Of a DNA stretch of 64,000 nucleotides, positions 50,775 through 59,069 are shown in pieces (position 1 is the first letter of the stretch; every line of letters begins with the position of its first letter). The translations under genes and the position numbers were made by a program. The stretch lies in assembly GCA_020636025.1 (NCBI GenBank), contig JACJYQ010000002.1:124001-188000 (forward strand). The letters are read 5' to 3'. The stretch is from Lewinellaceae bacterium (GTDB taxonomy: Bacteria; Bacteroidota; Bacteroidia; Chitinophagales; Saprospiraceae). A model generated the notes under the pieces. That model searched no databases and was not told where the DNA came from. It worked only from the letters and a program-made list of their open reading frames with translations.

Positions 50775-51710
50775 TTATTCACCGGGTGACTTTGAGTCAC
50801 CCGGTGAATACCCCGACTCCCGGTGAGTACCCATAAAACCATGCATTACCCCTTTTAAAAAGGCCCACAGGTTCCGCAACTCACCTTTGAACAAGTGAAT
50901 AAGCAACTGCTTTGGCGTGACAACAAAAATCGAAAATACACTGAAAACAAAAAATGGCCAGCCGCTGAAATGGCGTTTCATAAACCATATCCGGTTACGG
51001 GCCATGTAATAGGTTTTTTGTTGCCCAAGGCTTTTCATGGTGCTGCTTTCTTTATGCCACACGACAGCTTTTGGCACTACCAGGATGTCGTAACCCGCTT
51101 TCCGGATCCTTTCACACCAATCGATTTCTTCGTAATACAGGAAATAATCTTCAGCCATCGGACCAACCTTGTCAAATACCGTTCGTGGAATCATCATGGC
51201 CGCTCCGTGGGCATATCCCGTTTGAAATGGTGCGTCAAACTGTCCGGAATTGACCATACCCTTTCCCTGCATTTTACTCCGGCCGGTAAATGAATTTACC
51301 CTGGGCATTCCGGCATACTGAATGACCGGATTTTCCTTTTGCTCCTCATGCTCCGGGAAATAGCAAATGAGTGGACTAACCATGCCAATCCGGTTGTCGG
51401 ACTGAAGTATTTCAACCAGAACAGAGATGCAGGTATTTGTTACCTCGGCATCATTATTTACGAAAAACAGGTACTCTCCTTTGGCCACGGAAACACCGAG
51501 GTTATTGCCACCGGCAAAACCAAGGTTCTCATCACTTCTGATGTAGATATTACCAGGAAAATGTTCCTCGAATTGGTGAAAGTCATTTTCACGGCTGCCA
51601 TTGTCCACGACAATCACTTCGATATCCTGATAGTCTTGCCTGCGAAGACTAGCGAGCAGGGCACAGGTGAGCGCCGTTTGATTGTAATTGACGGTTATAA
51701 TGGAGACCAT
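50775..51710 (-). CDS. family 2 glycosyltransferase (rhamnosyltransferase-like)
   Basis: A 311-residue GT-A enzyme: VSIITVNYNQTALTCALLAS, IEVIVVDNGSREND, NLGFAGGNNLGV and the metal motif FVNNDAEV, with YEEIDWCERIRKAGYDILV as the acceptor/catalytic region. A C-terminal amphipathic segment probably binds the membrane. The likely role is addition of one sugar to an extracellular polysaccharide or O-antigen-like chain. The last ten residues, SPGDSKSPGE, are encoded by a perfect 14-bp palindrome at 50778-50808, so the tail is unlikely to be functionally conserved. Confidence 0.88.
   Translation of the reverse strand: MVSIITVNYNQTALTCALLASLRRQDYQDIEVIVVDNGSRENDFHQFEEHFPGNIYIRSDENLGFAGGNNLGVSVAKGEYLFFVNNDAEVTNTCISVLVEILQSDNRIGMVSPLICYFPEHEEQKENPVIQYAGMPRVNSFTGRSKMQGKGMVNSGQFDAPFQTGYAHGAAMMIPRTVFDKVGPMAEDYFLYYEEIDWCERIRKAGYDILVVPKAVVWHKESSTMKSLGQQKTYYMARNRIWFMKRHFSGWPFFVFSVFSIFVVTPKQLLIHLFKGELRNLWAFLKGVMHGFMGTHRESGYSPGDSKSPGE
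50778..50808. repeat. REP-like palindrome at the 3' end of a glycosyltransferase gene
   Basis: Arms TTCACCGGGTGACT (50778-50791) and its perfect complement (50795-50808) with a 3-nt loop. A related half-site (CCCGGTGAGTACCC) follows at about 50820. It overlaps the stop and last codons of the gene. Confidence 0.8.
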
Positions 51711-51723
51711 GACTTTCAGGAAA

Positions 51724-52836
51724 CTAGAATCCTTCTTTTTGAATAAAAGCCCCGAAAGTCAGGAAGGTGATCTTTAAGTCATTGAGCAGGGAATGCTTCG
51801 AATAAGAATATTCTATATCCAGTAAAATACGATCCTCAGCGCTCATTTTTGGCCTTTTCCGTTTGTTTATCTGCCACAAACCGGTGATGCCGGCAGGTGC
51901 CAGAAAACGGGCCACCCATTCGTCTTGCGTAAGCGCTTCCGCTTCGTACAGGGGAAGCGGACGATTCCCGACAAGCGACATATCCCCTTTGATCACATTG
52001 ATCAACTGAGGCAACTCATCGATGCTGTATTTCCGGATAAAACGACCCACCCTGGTTGTTCGTGGGTCTTTCGGAATTTTTATGAAAATAGACCCCTTTC
52101 CATCCGGAGCGTTGTACAAATTCAGGTGTTGAAACTGCTGAATATCCTTGTCGGCATTGACGTACATCGAGCGGAATTTGAGAAATTCTATGACCCGGTA
52201 TCCACTCCCGATGCGCTTTGACCTGTACACCACCGGTCCTCTGGATTCCAGCCAAATGGCCAACATGACCGGCAACCATATTGGGGAACTTAAAACGATG
52301 GCCAGGGATGCGCCGATGATGTCGAAAACTCTTTTCCCTGTTGAAATGCGCGTATGGTAATCTTCCTGTTTGAGCAGTTTTTTATCCTCGACAAGTTGTG
52401 GTTTAAACTGGTTCAAAAACTCCAGACGTGACTCCAGCGCTTCCCAATTCACCGGAACCGTATAACAGTCATCAATTTTGTTGGATGAAAATTGTGCCTT
52501 GTTCAGCGTTTCTGTCTCCGAATCTGAAAGAGCTATCAGCGGAACGTGCTTAAGGTAGGGGTGAGAGGCTATTCGCCGGGGCAGCACAAACTGGTTTTGC
52601 TTGAGCCAATCAAGACGAAAGAAAATAGCGTAAGGCAATTGAAAACTTTTCAGTTCGCTTACCTCCTGCTGTAACCATTCAAAGGCCTCTTGCGCGTTGT
52701 TTTGAATGGTGTAATGGTAGCTGTCATCTTCGTAAGGGAAGTCGAGAATATTTGCATCAAATTCCTGACCAAACCCAATAAAAAGAAGCTTACGGTTGGC
52801 TACCGTGTAATCGGATAAATAGTTATTACTGTGCAT
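51724..52836 (-). CDS. initiating sugar transferase (bacterial sugar-phosphate transferase family)
   Basis: 370 residues from the ATG at 52836. The frame opens at 52920, but the upstream residues look like translated intergenic sequence. Residues 1-155 form a receiver-like, non-catalytic domain (KLLFIGFGQEFDANILDF, HVPLIALSDSE). After a membrane helix (IIGASLAIVLSSPIWLPVML) comes the catalytic sugar transferase domain: FLKFRSMYVNAD, YSIDELPQLINVIKGDMSLV, GNRPLPLYEAEAL and GITGLWQINKRKR. It should transfer a sugar 1-phosphate to undecaprenyl phosphate, starting polysaccharide repeat-unit synthesis for the neighbouring glycosyltransferases. Confidence 0.9.
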   Translation of the reverse strand: MHSNNYLSDYTVANRKLLFIGFGQEFDANILDFPYEDDSYHYTIQNNAQEAFEWLQQEVSELKSFQLPYAIFFRLDWLKQNQFVLPRRIASHPYLKHVPLIALSDSETETLNKAQFSSNKIDDCYTVPVNWEALESRLEFLNQFKPQLVEDKKLLKQEDYHTRISTGKRVFDIIGASLAIVLSSPIWLPVMLAIWLESRGPVVYRSKRIGSGYRVIEFLKFRSMYVNADKDIQQFQHLNLYNAPDGKGSIFIKIPKDPRTTRVGRFIRKYSIDELPQLINVIKGDMSLVGNRPLPLYEAEALTQDEWVARFLAPAGITGLWQINKRKRPKMSAEDRILLDIEYSYSKHSLLNDLKITFLTFGAFIQKEGF

Positions 52837-53077
52837 GTAATCATGGGATAGATTAAGTGAGAGATTACGGATTATACTATGATTAAAGTGATTAAATAAT
52901 TTGAATGATCCCGAGTTCACCTCTGGAGTGATTTCAAAATGATGATATACTTCACGCTGTTTGGTTTTGAAAATCGCCTGCGGCTAAATCATTGATTAAC
53001 AGCGTTCAGTATGACAAGTGTTTTCACAACCACTTTGCGGTGGCTATAAATTCTGAAACTACTTTTTCAAATATACC

Positions 53078-53476
53078 CTAAGTACTACCACTCAGTTTCA
53101 AGAGTTTTTCCTGCAATTGAAATGGATCAAAAGGTTTGCTGAAGTATTCCTGGGCTCCTAATGACCGGTAATAATGGCCCGCTTCCGCTCCATCGTTTGA
53201 CTCCCCAATTACCACAACAGGCACCTGCGACCAAATGCCGGAGGCGCGCAACTGCTGCAACAGCTCGCTTCCGTCAATTTCCGGCATGTCTTTATCCGTA
53301 ACGATCACATCAGGAACAAGACCGTTGCTCAGCCAGGAAATCGCTTCCAGGCCGTTTTTGGCGCCAATAACATCAAATTTTTCGGAAAGAAATTTACCAA
53401 GGACTTGTCGAAAACCATCATGGTCTTCAACCAATAATACCCTTCTGAGCATATTCGGACTTGAGATATGTTCCAT
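53078..53476 (-). CDS. orphan response-regulator receiver protein
   Basis: 132 residues from the ATG at 53476, a single CheY-like receiver domain. It has the acidic pocket VLLVEDHD (E17, D18), the phospho-acceptor D61 in VIVTDKDMPEIDG, and the conserved Lys in EYFSKPFDPFQLQ. There is no output domain and no histidine kinase nearby. Position among surface-polysaccharide genes suggests it relays a signal to that machinery, but this is inference. It is 242 nt upstream of the sugar transferase on the same strand. Confidence 0.9.
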   Translation of the reverse strand: MEHISSPNMLRRVLLVEDHDGFRQVLGKFLSEKFDVIGAKNGLEAISWLSNGLVPDVIVTDKDMPEIDGSELLQQLRASGIWSQVPVVVIGESNDGAEAGHYYRSLGAQEYFSKPFDPFQLQEKLLKLSGST

Positions 53477-53906
53477 AATCACCTTTGCAGGTTAGTGTTT
53501 GTTCTTGAAGTATGCTTCAGAATTGATTAAACAGGCAACTGCCTTGAAAAGCTGATTTTGTTTGTACAAAATTCGGGCCGGGATTAATTGAATGTGAAGT
53601 TTTGATTAAACAAATATTTGGCAAAACCACACACTGCTTGCAAAGTTAACAAAGGCAAAGGGCAATACCACCGAATACTTTGTCGGAAATCTTCCAGTTT
53701 GCCATCTTATAATTTTTGATATATCAATGACGTTCGCAACATTTTGAAAATCAATATGTTACAAACAAAAAATAGACAAATATTAAACAAGCATAGCCTA
53801 AATTTAACATAAATCACAAGTGCAATAGCGCAGCCATAACATCTACTCCACATTTCCAACCCCACATTCCGCACTCCGCACTCCGCATTAATTACCTTTG
53901 CCTGCC
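53477..53906. other. intergenic region between divergent receiver and glycosyltransferase genes
   Basis: 430 nt, AT-rich. A palindrome GTTTTG-N17-CAAAAC lies at 53599-53627, with an inner CAAATATTTG; it could be a regulator site. Near the right end are CCGCACT heptamers (53867-53887), then TACCTTTG (53893-53900). No additional gene or RNA is recognised. Confidence 0.55.
53893..53900 (+). promoter_or_regulatory. candidate -7 box (TACCTTTG), possible leaderless start
   Basis: TAnnTTTG match 6 nt before the ATG at 53907. A TTG inside the box (53898) is also in frame, but it would place the start within the promoter. Confidence 0.45.
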
Positions 53907-55118
53907 ATGAGCATCACGCTGATAAAGTCACTTTTCTGGCTTGGGATTGTAACCGTGTTTTACACTTATCTGGGTTACGGACTACTGCTTTCGCTTTTAC
54001 TGCGTTTTAAGTCAAAAGCTGTAAAGCAAAGTGACGATCAGACGGAAGATTTTCCTGAAGTCACCTTTATTGTTTGCGCCTATAACGAAGAGGACTGGAT
54101 CGCTCAAAAAATAGAAAACTCGCTCGCCGTTGATTATCCGGACGACAAGATCATTTTCTATTTCGTAACGGATGGCTCCAATGATGCTACCCCAAATATT
54201 GTAGAGCATTTTCCCTACCCGAAAGGCGTTCAATGGAAGCTCTTACACCTACCCGAGCGGCGGGGAAAAATTGCCGCTTTTCAGAGAGCCATGGCCGAGG
54301 TGGGCAGTCCGATAGTGGTAAGTACCGATGCCAATACCCGGATAAACAGCCTGGCCATTCAGAATATGGTTCGCCATTTCAAAGACTCAAACGTAGGTGC
54401 CGTGGCCGGAGAAAAACGGATCTCCCTGGGGTCAAAAAACGATGCCAGCAGCGCCGGAGAAGGCATTTACTGGCAATACGAAAGCCTTTTGAAAAAATGG
54501 GACTCCGAGCTTGGCTCAGTCATTGGTGCCGCCGGCGAGCTCTTTGCCATCCGCACAGAAGCGTATGAAGACGTGCCAACAGATACACTGGTAGAAGACT
54601 TTTATCTCACCATGCGCATCGCCCAAAAAGGCTGGCGTGTGGCCTATGAACCCGAAGCCTTTGCCGTGGAAGGCGCCTCGGCCAGCGTTGCAGAAGAAAT
54701 GAAGCGCAAGGTGCGCATCGCCGCAGGAGGTTTGCAGGCAACGGTTCGTCTCGCGCCTTTGCTGAATATTTTCAGATATGGCATGCTGTCTTTTCAATAC
54801 GTGTCTCACCGGGTATTGCGCTGGACGCTGGCACCCTTGTTCTTACCCATTATTTTTCTTTGTAACCTCGCCCTCGTTCAAGACGGCCATGCCTTATACC
54901 AATTTACCCTCGCAGGGCAAATCATTTTTTACAGCGCTGCTTTATTAGGCTGGTTCCTGGAAAAGAGAAAAGTGAAAATAGCCGCCTTTTTTGTGCCTTA
55001 TTATTTCTGTGTCATGAATTGGGCCATGTATGCCGGTCTTTGGCGATTGATGCGTGGCAAACAAAGTGTGGTATGGGAAAAAGCGAAACGCAGTCAGGAA
55101 AACGGATCAATCGGCTAA
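53907..55118 (+). CDS. family 2 glycosyltransferase, membrane-bound
   Basis: 403 residues from the ATG at 53907. Membrane helix 1 is LFWLGIVTVFYTYLGYGLLL, followed by the GT-A domain (EVTFIVCAYNEEDWIAQKIE, YFVTDGSNDATPNIVEHFP, PIVVSTDANTRI, VGAVAGEKRI) and the VEDFYLTMRIAQKGWRVAYE motif. C-terminal helices span 295-385. It looks like a polymerising or polysaccharide-chain glycosyltransferase and belongs functionally with the cluster across the divergent promoter. Its last 12 nt overlap the convergent hpt gene. Confidence 0.88.
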   Translation: MSITLIKSLFWLGIVTVFYTYLGYGLLLSLLLRFKSKAVKQSDDQTEDFPEVTFIVCAYNEEDWIAQKIENSLAVDYPDDKIIFYFVTDGSNDATPNIVEHFPYPKGVQWKLLHLPERRGKIAAFQRAMAEVGSPIVVSTDANTRINSLAIQNMVRHFKDSNVGAVAGEKRISLGSKNDASSAGEGIYWQYESLLKKWDSELGSVIGAAGELFAIRTEAYEDVPTDTLVEDFYLTMRIAQKGWRVAYEPEAFAVEGASASVAEEMKRKVRIAAGGLQATVRLAPLLNIFRYGMLSFQYVSHRVLRWTLAPLFLPIIFLCNLALVQDGHALYQFTLAGQIIFYSAALLGWFLEKRKVKIAAFFVPYYFCVMNWAMYAGLWRLMRGKQSVVWEKAKRSQENGSIG

Positions 55119-55652
55119 CACATAAATACCGCGCAAATTGCGTCCAAGGCCATTGTAATCAAGGCCGTATCCCACCACGAATTTATCGTCAATATCAAAC
55201 CCGATAATATCCACTTTAACGGGGAATGCTACCGCTTCGGGCTTCCTCAGAAAGCCGACGGTTGTAATAGAGGCGGGCTTGTGTTTGAGAATCTCCTCCA
55301 GGAAATGATGCAATGTCTGACCGGTGTCTACAATGTCTTCCACCACAACCAGGTGTCGTCCTTCAATTTGTTTATCCAGCCCAAGCACGGTGCGAACCTC
55401 GCCTGTTGAACTCGTACCGGCATAGGAGGCCAGTTTCACAAAACTCACTTCACAATCACCATCAAAAGCGCGAATAAGGTCGGCGGCAAATACAAATGCG
55501 CCACTCAGTATGCTGATAAATAAAGGTCGCTTACCCTTCAACTCTGCCGACAAAACCTCCCCTAACTCCAACACCCGTTTTCGCACCTCCTCCTCCGGGA
55601 TGAGCGGCTTAAAGGAAAGATCGTGTAGCGTTATTATAGACGGTTTCGACAT
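55107..55652 (-). CDS. hpt: hypoxanthine phosphoribosyltransferase
   Basis: A 181-residue cytosolic purine-salvage enzyme that makes IMP or GMP from hypoxanthine or guanine and PRPP. The PRPP loop HLVVVEDIVDTGQTLHHFLE, the FISILSGAFVFAADLIRA pyrophosphate region and the C-terminal DKFVVGYGLDYNGLGRNL are all intact. The 3' end overlaps the convergent glycosyltransferase gene by 12 nt. Confidence 0.94.
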   Translation of the reverse strand: MSKPSIITLHDLSFKPLIPEEEVRKRVLELGEVLSAELKGKRPLFISILSGAFVFAADLIRAFDGDCEVSFVKLASYAGTSSTGEVRTVLGLDKQIEGRHLVVVEDIVDTGQTLHHFLEEILKHKPASITTVGFLRKPEAVAFPVKVDIIGFDIDDKFVVGYGLDYNGLGRNLRGIYVLAD

Positions 55653-55668
55653 GGAAAGTGTTTTAATA

Positions 55669-55753
55669 ATATACGATATACAAAATCCGATATACGATAG
55701 CGTAAAATTTCGGATATCGGATATCGGATATCGGATTTTGTATATCGTATATC
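55669..55753. repeat. inverted heptamer array, CGGATAT/CGTATAT family (copy 1)
   Basis: Left arm 55669-55700 (ACGATAT, CCGATAT units) and right arm 55709-55753 (CGGATAT three times, CGGATTT, CGTATAT), with an 8-nt loop. It lies between the divergent hpt and adenylyl cyclase genes, just ahead of the cyclase promoter box. Confidence 0.85.
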
Positions 55754-55783
55754 AAAAGTACCGCGATTCCCCCTTACTTAATC

Positions 55784-55791
55784 TATTTTTG
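55784..55791 (+). promoter_or_regulatory. candidate -7 box (TATTTTTG), possible leaderless start
   Basis: TAnnTTTG match with only 5 nt between it and the ATG at 55797. Confidence 0.45.
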
Positions 55792-55796
55792 GCCCA

Positions 55797-57878
55797 ATGA
55801 AAGTACGGATCGGTATAAGCCTTTGGTGTCTGCTGGCAATCGGCAGCCCTGCCATGCTTACCGCCCAATCCGGTTTGGCCGATTCGCTGGCTAAGGTACT
55901 TGTAACAGCCCCGCCAGATACTCACCGTGTATCTCTGCTGGTAGATTACGCCTGGGAAATCACCGATTCAGAAACTGAAAAAGCTGCTGCAAGTTTGAAG
56001 GAGGCCATTGATTTGGCACAAAAACTATCCTTCCCAAAAGGAGAAGCCGCTGCCTGGAATGCCCTGGGGGTTACTTCCGAAATTCAGGACAGCCTGACGA
56101 AGGCCATTGAATACTACAACAAGGCCCTGGAGATCCGCAAACGCATCAATGAGAAGCTCGGAATTGCCTCGCAACACAACAATCTGGGCAATGTGTATGA
56201 AATTCTGGGAGACTATGAACAGTCGCTCATGTCGCGCCGCGAAAGCCTCCGAATTGTGGAAGAGCTGGGTGATTCAATTCGGATTGCTCGTGCCCATTTG
56301 AATTTGGGGAGTTTGTTTGAAACGATGGGATTGTACCCGGAAGCTTATGAACAGACCAATGCTGCACGTGAGATTTTTGAACTAAAAAACGACCGGGAAA
56401 GCCTCGCTCGCACCTTTACCACGCTGGGCCATATACGCTTCGAACTGGAAATGAAGGGCGAAGCGCGCCGATACTACACCAAAGCACTGGATTTATACAA
56501 AGAACTGGGCGATCAGGAGTACATCGCCAGTGGGTTGAATGACTTGGGTAATGCGCTGGACGAGATGGACGATAAAGACTCTTCGTTGCTGGCTGTAGAC
56601 ATGTATCTGCAGGCCTTGGAAATCAGAAAAGAATACGAAGACGAGTCGGGGCTGGCAGCCATTTACAATAACCTTGGCATTGCATACAAGCACCTCGATA
56701 ATTTTGATGAGGCCATGAAATACCTGGATAAGGCGCTGGAAATTCTGCTGCCCATGGATGAGCCTCCCAGACTTATGGAGGTTTATAACAGCATTGGGGA
56801 TGTGATTTATGGACAAAAAAAGTACCGGGAAGCGCTGAATTACACAAAAAAATACGCAGCCATAGCCGAACAAATCGGCGACGAAAAGTACATCCAGAAA
56901 AGTTATAAGGATTTCGCCAAAATATATGCAGCCATGGGTCGCTGGCAGGAGGCATACGAGTACCGCAAGAGATACGATGAATACCGGTATGAACGCCTGG
57001 ACGAAGCCCGCGCCCGGGATTTTGAACGAAAAGAAGTGCTGTTCAACGATGGCCGACGACAGCGGGAAATTGAACAGCAAAAACAAGCGTTGCAACAGGC
57101 ACAAACCCGTGCACTCGGACTGATCGCAGGCGCCATTTTATTGGCGATACTCGCGATGCTGCTTTATAACAGAAACCGACTCAGGGCGCGCAAAAACCGT
57201 GAACTGGCAGCCAAAAACATCGATATTCAGCGAGAGCGTGAACGGGCGGATCAGTTGCTTACCAACATCCTGCCTGAAAAAACAGCATTGGAACTAAAAG
57301 AACGCAATCGTGTACAACCCGTTCGTTACGAATCGGTTACAGTGCTTTTCAGCGATTTCAAGAACTTTACTAAAATAGCGGAACAGTTCAGTCCGGAGGA
57401 GTTGGTAGCCGAGCTCGACCAATGCTTTCGTTTGTTCGACTCCATTGTAGAAAAATACGGTCTGGAAAAGATCAAAACCATTGGAGATGCCTACATGTGC
57501 GCCGGCGGCTTACCCGAGCCCAGCGAATCCCACGCCATCGACACCGTTAAAGCAGCCATCGATATGCAACGTGAACTGAAAGAACTGATGAAAGAGAACG
57601 TAGCAAGTGCAAAACCCATTTTCGAAATGCGCATTGGCATTCACACCGGACCGGTAGTCGCCGGAGTCGTTGGCAGCCGCAAATTTGCCTATGACATTTG
57701 GGGAGATACGGTAAATACCGCTGCACGCTTAGAGCAAAGTGGAGAAGCCGGCAAAATCAACATCTCACAAACCACCTGGGACGCCGTTCATCAGGAATTC
57801 GAATGCTCCTTCCGAGGAAATTTACCGGCAAAGAACAAAGGAGAAATAGCGATGTACTTTATCAATGTACCAATGTAA
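55797..57878 (+). CDS. TPR-containing class III adenylyl cyclase
   Basis: 693 residues. A signal peptide (SLWCLLAIGSPAMLTA) is followed by about eight tetratricopeptide repeats in the periplasm (60-400, e.g. GIASQHNNLGNVYEILGDYE). Next are a coiled coil (FERKEVLFNDGRRQREIEQQ), one membrane helix (440-460) and a cytosolic class III cyclase domain (515-693). Metal ligands are D520 in LFSDFKNFT and D564 in TIGDAYMCAGG. The transition-state residues are N640 and R644. The base-selecting pair is K560/D633 (IKTIGD, YDIWGD), the adenylyl type rather than guanylyl. It probably turns an envelope signal into cAMP. The final residues INVPM and stop are encoded by the adjacent repeat. Confidence 0.9.
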   Translation: MKVRIGISLWCLLAIGSPAMLTAQSGLADSLAKVLVTAPPDTHRVSLLVDYAWEITDSETEKAAASLKEAIDLAQKLSFPKGEAAAWNALGVTSEIQDSLTKAIEYYNKALEIRKRINEKLGIASQHNNLGNVYEILGDYEQSLMSRRESLRIVEELGDSIRIARAHLNLGSLFETMGLYPEAYEQTNAAREIFELKNDRESLARTFTTLGHIRFELEMKGEARRYYTKALDLYKELGDQEYIASGLNDLGNALDEMDDKDSSLLAVDMYLQALEIRKEYEDESGLAAIYNNLGIAYKHLDNFDEAMKYLDKALEILLPMDEPPRLMEVYNSIGDVIYGQKKYREALNYTKKYAAIAEQIGDEKYIQKSYKDFAKIYAAMGRWQEAYEYRKRYDEYRYERLDEARARDFERKEVLFNDGRRQREIEQQKQALQQAQTRALGLIAGAILLAILAMLLYNRNRLRARKNRELAAKNIDIQRERERADQLLTNILPEKTALELKERNRVQPVRYESVTVLFSDFKNFTKIAEQFSPEELVAELDQCFRLFDSIVEKYGLEKIKTIGDAYMCAGGLPEPSESHAIDTVKAAIDMQRELKELMKENVASAKPIFEMRIGIHTGPVVAGVVGSRKFAYDIWGDTVNTAARLEQSGEAGKINISQTTWDAVHQEFECSFRGNLPAKNKGEIAMYFINVPM

Positions 57879-57990
57879 CAATGTACCAATGCACCAATGC
57901 GAAATGCGAAATGACAATTCTGCTTAGCAATTATCTAAGAATAATCATTGGTGCATTGATGCATTGTTACATTGCGCATTGATACATTGC
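57861..57990. repeat. inverted 15-nt repeat array, CAATGTA/CAATGCG family (copy 4)
   Basis: Left arm 57861-57914 overlaps the end of the cyclase gene. Right arm 57944-57990 stops 3 nt before the stop of the convergent gene at 57994. A 29-nt loop separates them. Confidence 0.9.
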
Positions 57991-57993
57991 TAT

Positions 57994-58722
57994 CTACTTC
58001 GTTTTCATCTGCTCCTGAAGGATCTCTTCTTTGGGTTCCGGTTTGCGAAACTTTTTGTCGTCGAAAGGATTGACTGCTTCGGAAGAGTTGATTAGATCAA
58101 GATGCTTGCTTTCCAGATAACTAAGGCCTGTGATCTTGTTGCCGTCCAAACCATTTTCCAGGTAGTCCTTATCCCAGTCAATTTTCCAGGTTTTTAGTTC
58201 GGCCTGCAAGTCCTTTGATATTACAGCCGACATGATCGATTCTGTACCAACCATGCCAATGGTATTCAGGGAAAGTTGTTCTCCTTTTTTATCGAAATAG
58301 GCCAGTTTGTAGGTGGAATAGCCAAAATGGAAGCTGCGGCTACTGCGGTAAATCACGGCGTAATTGTCATTTAAGGCAAACATGGCCACAGGTTCTGTTT
58401 GCATGGGTACGCGGCTAAAGCTCGACTCAAATTTCAAACCAGGCAAAAACTTATAGTATTCCCAGTCGAGCCTGTTTACTTTTTTGGAAGGTGTGTAGGA
58501 TTTTTTTGAATCGTTTATATCCGCTACATATTGCTGTAGATCCCCGAGCATGTCTTTTTCATCAAGCGAATAGGGTAGAGACTTTTTGGGAAATTGCTTG
58601 AGAAACTCTTTAAAATCGGGGTCTTTTTCTACCGGGGTGGCTTTTTTTACTGAAAAAGCAGTGAGCGAAATAGCCGAAACAAGGGCCAGGGTAAGAATGG
58701 ATAACAGGGTTGTTTTCTTCAT
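57994..58722 (-). CDS. hypothetical secreted protein
   Basis: A 242-residue protein with a clear signal peptide (KKTTLLSILTLALVSAISLT). The mature part is mixed alpha/beta with FKEFLKQFPKKSLPYSLDEK near the start and FALNDNYAVIYRSSRSFHFG in the middle. The charged C-terminus has no sorting domain. No family is recognised. It is probably a periplasmic or envelope protein. It is a single gene, convergent with the cyclase. Confidence 0.72.
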   Translation of the reverse strand: MKKTTLLSILTLALVSAISLTAFSVKKATPVEKDPDFKEFLKQFPKKSLPYSLDEKDMLGDLQQYVADINDSKKSYTPSKKVNRLDWEYYKFLPGLKFESSFSRVPMQTEPVAMFALNDNYAVIYRSSRSFHFGYSTYKLAYFDKKGEQLSLNTIGMVGTESIMSAVISKDLQAELKTWKIDWDKDYLENGLDGNKITGLSYLESKHLDLINSSEAVNPFDDKKFRKPEPKEEILQEQMKTK

Positions 58723-58835
58723 GTCAAAAGGTTGTGTTGTGGGTAAAAGCTGAATATTAAATAGTACTCAGCTGCATATCAAACCTTTTAACGAGAGAGA
58801 TTGATCGTTTCTTTTGCTATTAACAGATATTAATT

Positions 58836-58955
58836 TGATATCCGATCGGGTGTACATCCCTGAAAGATCTGTACCTGTCAACGTTGATTTAAACCAAATC
58901 GATCGAAGATCGATAAAATCGGATATCGGATTTTGGATATTATATATCGTATATC
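58836..58955. repeat. heptamer array, CGGATAT/CGTATAT family (copy 2)
   Basis: A short left arm (58836-58848, GATATCCGATCGGG) and right arm 58919-58955 (CGGATAT, CGGATTT, TGGATAT, CGTATAT). It lies in the 347-nt gap 58723-59069, which otherwise holds only a terminator. Confidence 0.7.
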
Positions 58956-58958
58956 AAT

Positions 58959-58990
58959 AAAAAAACCCGCAGGTGCCTTGAACCCGCGGG
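58959..58990 (-). terminator. Rho-independent terminator after the ATP-grasp gene
   Basis: Minus strand: 9-bp stem CCCGCGGGT/ACCTGCGGG with one G-T pair and a 7-nt loop, followed by seven T residues. It lies 80 nt downstream of the stop codon at 59070. Confidence 0.82.
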
Positions 58991-59069
58991 CAGGAATTCA
59001 TACTGGGCAAGGCCCTGGTATGAGAAGCGTGAACAACGCGTGGATGTATATCCCGCGGTCACGGATTAA

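Noticed and set aside
58837..58990. Small RNA or attenuator in the 58.7-59.1 kb gap
   Set aside because: The hairpin plus T-tract is explained as the terminator of the ATP-grasp gene, and the rest is heptamer repeat. No promoter box precedes it.
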